Of a stretch of 64,000 nucleotides of DNA, positions 59,486-64,000 are shown in pieces (position 1 is the first letter of the stretch; each line of letters starts with the position of its first letter). The position numbers and the translations under genes were made by a program. The stretch covers positions 496,001-560,000 of the forward strand of contig JAETXT010000007.1 of NCBI GenBank assembly GCA_019188255.1. Direction: 5' to 3'. The stretch comes from Verticillium longisporum (lineage: Eukaryota; Ascomycota; Sordariomycetes; Glomerellales; Plectosphaerellaceae). The notes under the pieces were generated by a model that saw nothing but the letters and a program-made list of their open reading frames with translations, ran no database searches and was not told the DNA's origin.

Positions 59486-60513
59486 ATGAAAGAAGCAACA
59501 CCCACAGGCTTGCGCCATCGCCAGCCCTCGCCCATCCAACCAGCAACAGATCCCCTCCTCACAACAGCTCAGAAAATCGAAAACAAAATCGAGGACAATT
59601 TCAGGCGCGTAGTAGACTGGAACGACCTCGCGCCCTGGCGGCGTGACAATGCTTTCATCCACACAGGCTACCGCCCTGACTCCAATTCATACTCCGGCTC
59701 CTTCGCCAGCCTGAGCTACCTCCACAATGAGTCGGTCAACATCTGGTCACACCTTCTTGGATCGCTCTTCTTCCTCATTTTCGGAGTATTTCTTTACCAC
59801 GAGGTAGTTCCCCGGTATTCGTCTGCCACAACGGCCGACCTGCGCGCCTTCGGCTGCTTCTTCGCCGGCGCCGTTGCGTGCATGGGCATGAGCGCCACGT
59901 ATCACGCCCTGTCGAATCACTCACCCGCTGTCGCGCGCTGGGGGAACAAGCTCGACTATACCGGGATCGTACTCCTCATTGTTGGGAGCTACGTGCCGGC
60001 TTTATACTATGGGTTTGACTGCCATCCGCACCTCTGACGCTTTACCTCTCCATCGTAAGCCACTTTTGCCACCCCTCTCCCCTGAAGCAAGAGCAGCGCT
60101 GACAGAGACTGTTCAAGATCTCTCTCCTCGGCATTGGCTGCGGTGTCGTCTCCTGGCTCGAGGTCTTCCGCACGCCGGCCTGGCGCCCCTTCCGCGCCGC
60201 CATGTTCGTCGGCCTCGGCACGTCAGGCGTTGTCCCTGTCGTCCACGGCCTGGTCATCTACGGGCGTGCTGAGCTTGAGCGCCGCATGAGCCTGAGTTGG
60301 CTTCTGGCGCACGGTGCCATGTATGTTTTCGGCGCGTTCCTGTACGCGGCGAGGTGGCCTGAGAGGAGCTACCCGAAGCGGTTCGACATTTGGGGTAGCT
60401 CCCATCAGATCTTCCACTTGTTTGTCGTCATGGCGGCGGCAACGCATCTGTATGGTATGGGGAGGGCCTTTGATTACCACCACGGGTCCGAGGCGGCTTG
60501 CTTGGCGAACTAG
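59486..60513 (+). CDS. PAQR/haemolysin-III family membrane receptor (Izh-like), frameshifted
   Basis: A seven-helix membrane protein of about 321 residues, related to adiponectin receptors and yeast Izh zinc/lipid-homeostasis proteins. Exons 59486-60054 and 60118-60513. Family motifs: FIHTGYRPDSNSYSG, SLSYLHNESVNIWSHLLG, CMGMSATYHALSNHS and LDYTGIVLLIVGSYVPALYYGF. The late metal-binding HQIFHLFVV completes the His/Asp zinc site. The frame breaks at about 60033: after FDCHPHL one base is missing before LTLYLSI, most simply CTCCTG read as CTCTG. The second exon then continues ISLLGIGCGVVSWLEVF. Ceramidase-like activity is proposed for the family, not shown here. Confidence 0.85.
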
Positions 60514-60861
60514 ACACGGGTTGAGACGAATACTAAAGACGAGCCAGACTTCTTAATGATAATGAAACATTCGTACTAGATTAGCCATCGTATGACAAGG
60601 CCATTGCGTTGGCGGAACTTTTGCGGTTCTCGTAGCCTGCTCGTTAGGTCTGTCACACCATGTCCAAGGGTTTGAACTCTTGTCGATCAGATTGTATCAC
60701 CGCAGGATATGTCCGTAAATGTCATAATTCAGGTATCAGATGCTGTCTAAGCCAAATGACTCCATTCCCGCGCGCGGAGCACGTTTCGCGCCTTGATGTC
60801 CATGTTACTCCAGGGCAGATCGTGCCTTTCAGTTCGGTCGTCGATGGTCGATTCGGAACGT
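60514..60861. other. Intergenic between converging genes
   Basis: About 350 bp of 3' flanks. No feature recognised. Confidence 0.35.
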
Positions 60862-61206
60862 CTATTTCTTGCCGCTCTTCTTGATGCCGCCGCTCGCCAG
60901 AGGGCCCTTGCCCTGGGCCTTGAGGGCCATCTCCTTGCGGGCCTTCTCCTCTGTTGTGGCACAGTATGGTCAGCGCAAAGATCGAGGGAAACATGGACGA
61001 GGTCCACCTACCGGCCTTCTTCTTCTCGGCAAAGGCAATGTCCTCTTCGTCCATCTCCTTGTTCTGCTTCTTGGGGGCCTTCAGAGGCTTGGCCTTGCCA
61101 CCTGTGGACTTGGTCAGTGGCTGCGATTCGTAGGGCGGCCCATACATGTTCATGTTGGACAGGTGGGGGGAAGAGGCGACCAACCGTCGCGGTTTGCGCC
61201 ACCCAT
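60862..61206 (-). CDS. TMA7: Translation machinery-associated protein 7 (Tma7)
   Basis: A tiny, highly basic ribosome-associated protein of 66 residues in three exons (61206-61185, 61101-61012, 60950-60862). The spliced product runs MGGANRDGGKAKPLKAPKK, then DEEDIAFAEKKKAEEKARKE, then PLASGGIKKSGKK at the C-terminus, the family's invariant end. Both introns interrupt Gly or Glu codons after one base, and phases match exactly. No single open frame covers it, so it is easily missed. The length agrees with the yeast protein. The first donor (GTTGGT) is weak. Confidence 0.93.
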
Positions 61207-61804
61207 TGTGCTGATTTTTATCTGGTGAGTGCTGGGTCTTAGTGGAGTGGAATAGCAAGGTGATCAGATGTTCGAAGTTGGACGCGATGCAGAAGGAGAC
61301 GACAGACGGCCTAGTGCTCCAACGGGACAAGCAGTCTTGGAGGGGTGAAAATTGCCCCTCATCGGGGCGGCGGTCAGGGACCTCGGTCAATGCAATTAAA
61401 CATGGCCTTATCTGCGACCCGATTTTACTCCGTTATCTCCACTCTCCAGCCTTCCTGCTAAGAGCATCGATCTACCTGGTCTCGGCGAGTCCCATTGTGT
61501 CGACGTCACGCGAATACCTTCAACTCATTGCTGTGACAGTGTCAAGCAGACCCAACACTACTAACTACGCTGCCAATTGCCCTTGACTCTACCTACACCA
61601 TCGCTTTCACCCTGCCTCTTGGCCGTCGTTCTTACCCCATGAGCTGAGTCGACAGAGTCATCCGGTTCGCCTTGATTCCTGCCGCCTTCAAACGCCTCCA
61701 AAGACCCCTGCTGACACGTTCTGCCTCGCGCATCAAAAGCCTAGGGGATTCCCCTTTGCCGGACTTGCATACTATCCTACGCGCACAGCGCGTGCAGCAC
61801 AACG
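61207..61804. promoter_or_regulatory. Divergent promoter (TMA7 / Prp4 kinase)
   Basis: About 600 bp between divergent start codons. No specific element identified. Confidence 0.4.
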
Positions 61805-64000
61805 ATGACGTCGAGCTCCGACGAGGGAGAGATCGTCGAGAACGATGCTGGAGACTTGAAGGCAACTTCACTGCCGAAGAAGCTTGACGGAAACGGTGTT
61901 GACCGCCCAGACAGAACCCGAGATAGATACGCGGCATCGCGCTCTCCCGAATACGGCAGCCCGCGGCGCGGCCCGTCACGACGCAGCCCCTCGCCTCGCG
62001 GCTTCAAGCGGGCGCGCGACGACCACGACTACGGAGGCCGGGCGCGAGACCATACTCGTCGCTTCCGCGTGCACTACGAAGACCACGACCGCGACAATGC
62101 GCGGGCCTCGCGCATCTCATATGACGACAGGGACCGGTCGCCCTCGCGTGCCTCCAACCACAGCTACGATGGGCGCAACGGAGATCACGGCCGCGAGTCC
62201 GGTCGCCCGCGCGGGCAGGATCAGGACCGTTACCCCGACAAGAGGCCCCGACAACGCAGTCGCTCACCCTACCGAGGCTCCCGCGGCTCCGGGCGAGACG
62301 ATAGATATAGGAGGGATGACCAGGGCCCCACTCGCAGCGGTGACGTCTCGCGATCAGCACAGCAGCATGATCAGAATCGTCGTGACTTCAGAAATGGACT
62401 CTCGTCGTTCAAACGGGCCTCAGTAGGAGATGATCCACGTGCTCCCAAAGAAGTTGCTAAACCTCTCAAAGAACATGCAAACGGCGAGGCAAACGGCAAA
62501 GAGCCCCCTCAGGATGACCTTCAGGACTTTGAAGAGCCGGCAGTCATCGACGAGGAAGCCGAGATTGAGCGCCGACGTAAGCGTCGTGCTGAGCTCCTGG
62601 CCAAGTCCAGTTCCGCAACACCTCTCTTGGTTCATGCCGTGCATGCTGCTGATCGCTCGACCATTTCTTCTCCAGCGTACACTCGACAGGGCACACCGTC
62701 ACGAACGGATGTCGATACCCCATTATCAGGTTGGTTTCCATCTTCCATCATGATCGCTCGTGCTAATTTGACAGACATGGGTTCCCCGAGCTCCAACGCT
62801 CCCCAGGATGTCCGATCACCAGCTCTTGACATATTGACCGAAACGGATCTCATCAACCGACATGCGGTCAATGACATGGACGACGATGGTCCGTCGGCTG
62901 CTGACTACGATCCGACTGCTGACATGCAAGAGGATGGAAAGCGCGAAGAGTTGCGGCACGGTAACGTCGGTCTGCACGGCGAGGCCCTTGCTGAAACACA
63001 GACCGACACCACAGAACCTGAGCCTAAACAGGCAAAAGACACAAATGGCGATGATGACGACAACGACGATGACTTTGACATGTTTGCCGACGACTTTGAC
63101 GAGGAAAAATATGCCGCCCCGAAGCAGTCAGAGGCCATGGTTGTGAACCAAGACAAGGGAACACCAGGCCAAGCTCAACCAGTGGGTGGCATTCTCGACG
63201 GTGACGACAAGGAAGGATACTATAAGATCCGCATTGGCGAGGTTATGAACGGTCGGTATCAGGTTCAGTCTATGCTCGGCAAGGGCATGTTCTCAGGCGT
63301 GGCGCGCGCTGTTGACATTACGACGAAGAAGCTCGTCGCCATCAAGATCATGCGCAACAATGATGCACTACGCAAGGGCGGCTTTACCGAGATCTCCATC
63401 CTGCAGAAGCTCAATGATGCTGATCCCGAAAACCGAAAGCATATTGTCAAGTTTGAGCGACATTTCGACTTCAATGGCCATCTTTGCATGGCTTTTGAGA
63501 ACCTCAGTCTCAATTTGCGAGAAGTGCTGCGCAAGTTTGGTAACAATGTTGGCATTAACCTGGGCGCGACCAGGGCGTACGCGCACCAGATCTTTGTGGG
63601 ACTGGCTCACATGCGCAAATGCACCATCATCCACGCCGATCTGAAGCCTGACAATATCTTGGTCAACGAGAATCGAAATGTGCTCAAGATCTGTGATCTG
63701 GGAACGGGTGTTGATCGGTCAGACGCTGCCACGGCGCACAACGAGATCACGCCGTACCTCGTCAGTCGCTTCTACCGCGCCCCCGAAGTCATTCTCGGAA
63801 TGCCGTACGATTACGCCATCGACATGTGGTCCATCGGTTGCACTCTCTATGAGCTCTACACTGGCAAGATTTTGTTCACGGGTGACAGTAACAACCAGAT
63901 GCTCAAGGCCATCATGGAAGTACGTGGCAAGATCACGCCAAAGCTCTACAAGCGAGGTCAGCTCTCAGCGATGCATTTCGACGATTTAGGCAACTTCGTC
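61805..64000 (+). CDS. Prp4/PRPF4B-type pre-mRNA splicing kinase (truncated by window end)
   Basis: A nuclear dual-specificity-like Ser/Thr kinase of the spliceosome that phosphorylates tri-snRNP proteins. Exon 1 is 61805-62729 and exon 2 runs from 62775 past the window. The N-terminal half is an RS-like low-complexity region full of Arg/Ser/Asp (RDRSPSRAS, RQRSRSPYRGSR), then an acidic stretch (DDDDNDDDFDMFADDFDEE). The kinase begins YQVQSMLGKGMFSGVARAVD, with VAIKIMRNN, IIHADLKPDNILV and CDLGTGVD; HAD replaces HRD, and DLG replaces DFG, both normal for this family. ITPYLVSRFYRAPEVILG is the activation segment. Frame is intact to 64000; roughly the last 80-100 residues lie outside. Confidence 0.92.
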   Translation, partial: MTSSSDEGEIVENDAGDLKATSLPKKLDGNGVDRPDRTRDRYAASRSPEYGSPRRGPSRRSPSPRGFKRARDDHDYGGRARDHTRRFRVHYEDHDRDNARASRISYDDRDRSPSRASNHSYDGRNGDHGRESGRPRGQDQDRYPDKRPRQRSRSPYRGSRGSGRDDRYRRDDQGPTRSGDVSRSAQQHDQNRRDFRNGLSSFKRASVGDDPRAPKEVAKPLKEHANGEANGKEPPQDDLQDFEEPAVIDEEAEIERRRKRRAELLAKSSSATPLLVHAVHAADRSTISSPAYTRQGTPSRTDVDTPLSGWFPSSIMIARANLTDMGSPSSNAPQDVRSPALDILTETDLINRHAVNDMDDDGPSAADYDPTADMQEDGKREELRHGNVGLHGEALAETQTDTTEPEPKQAKDTNGDDDDNDDDFDMFADDFDEEKYAAPKQSEAMVVNQDKGTPGQAQPVGGILDGDDKEGYYKIRIGEVMNGRYQVQSMLGKGMFSGVARAVDITTKKLVAIKIMRNNDALRKGGFTEISILQKLNDADPENRKHIVKFERHFDFNGHLCMAFENLSLNLREVLRKFGNNVGINLGATRAYAHQIFVGLAHMRKCTIIHADLKPDNILVNENRNVLKICDLGTGVDRSDAATAHNEITPYLVSRFYRAPEVILGMPYDYAIDMWSIGCTLYELYTGKILFTGDSNNQMLKAIMEVRGKITPKLYKRGQLSAMHFDDLGNFV

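Overview
The window is nuclear DNA from a filamentous ascomycete, most likely a Sordariomycete. The evidence is short GT-AG introns (about 45-230 bp) with CTAAC/CTGAC branch sites, a strong C/G third-base bias, a Zn2Cys6 regulator, a highly reducing polyketide synthase, a siderophore transporter and an AT-rich terminal-inverted-repeat element that looks RIP-mutated. I cannot name the species from sequence alone.

Layout. 0-10 kb: an allantoate-type MFS permease, a RIP-degraded TIR element, and a Zn2Cys6 regulator divergent from a fused double 3-hydroxyisobutyrate-dehydrogenase/four-carbon-acid-sugar kinase. 10-21.5 kb: a compact polyketide locus, with an FSH-type serine hydrolase divergent from a 2176-residue HR-PKS (KS-AT-DH-ER-KR-ACP, no releasing domain), an intron-containing tRNA-Leu(AAG) and a DHA2-type MFS exporter. 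22-26 kb: a membrane-anchored thioredoxin, a 233-bp hAT-type MITE and an eight-exon GH28 pectinase. 26-36 kb: mostly housekeeping genes (Ola1 GTPase, a PPPDE peptidase, mitochondrial uS11m, Tim44, a NADAR protein, a DUF427 protein, a 77-residue Cys-rich protein). 36-49.6 kb: gene-poor, holding only a GPI-type cupredoxin and a siderophore transporter; the transporter has a back-to-back pair of perfect SreA/GATA sites upstream. 49.6-64 kb: housekeeping again (SIRT6-like sirtuin, CSN8/PSMD8-like protein, SDR, Dpm1, SRR1-like protein, TFIIIC subunit, PAQR receptor, Tma7, and Prp4 kinase cut by the window edge).

How genes work together. The FSH hydrolase next to a PKS without a release domain is the arrangement expected of a LovG-like trans thioesterase, and the MFS exporter could move the product. 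The regulator next to the dehydrogenase-kinase fusion suggests local control of four-carbon sugar-acid catabolism. The siderophore transporter probably answers to iron through the GATA pair.

Caution on sequence quality. Eight genes carry eleven frameshifts, each explained by loss of one or two bases, nearly always in a short run of identical bases. Essential Dpm1 is among them. I read these as assembly errors rather than decay, and give gene models that cross them.
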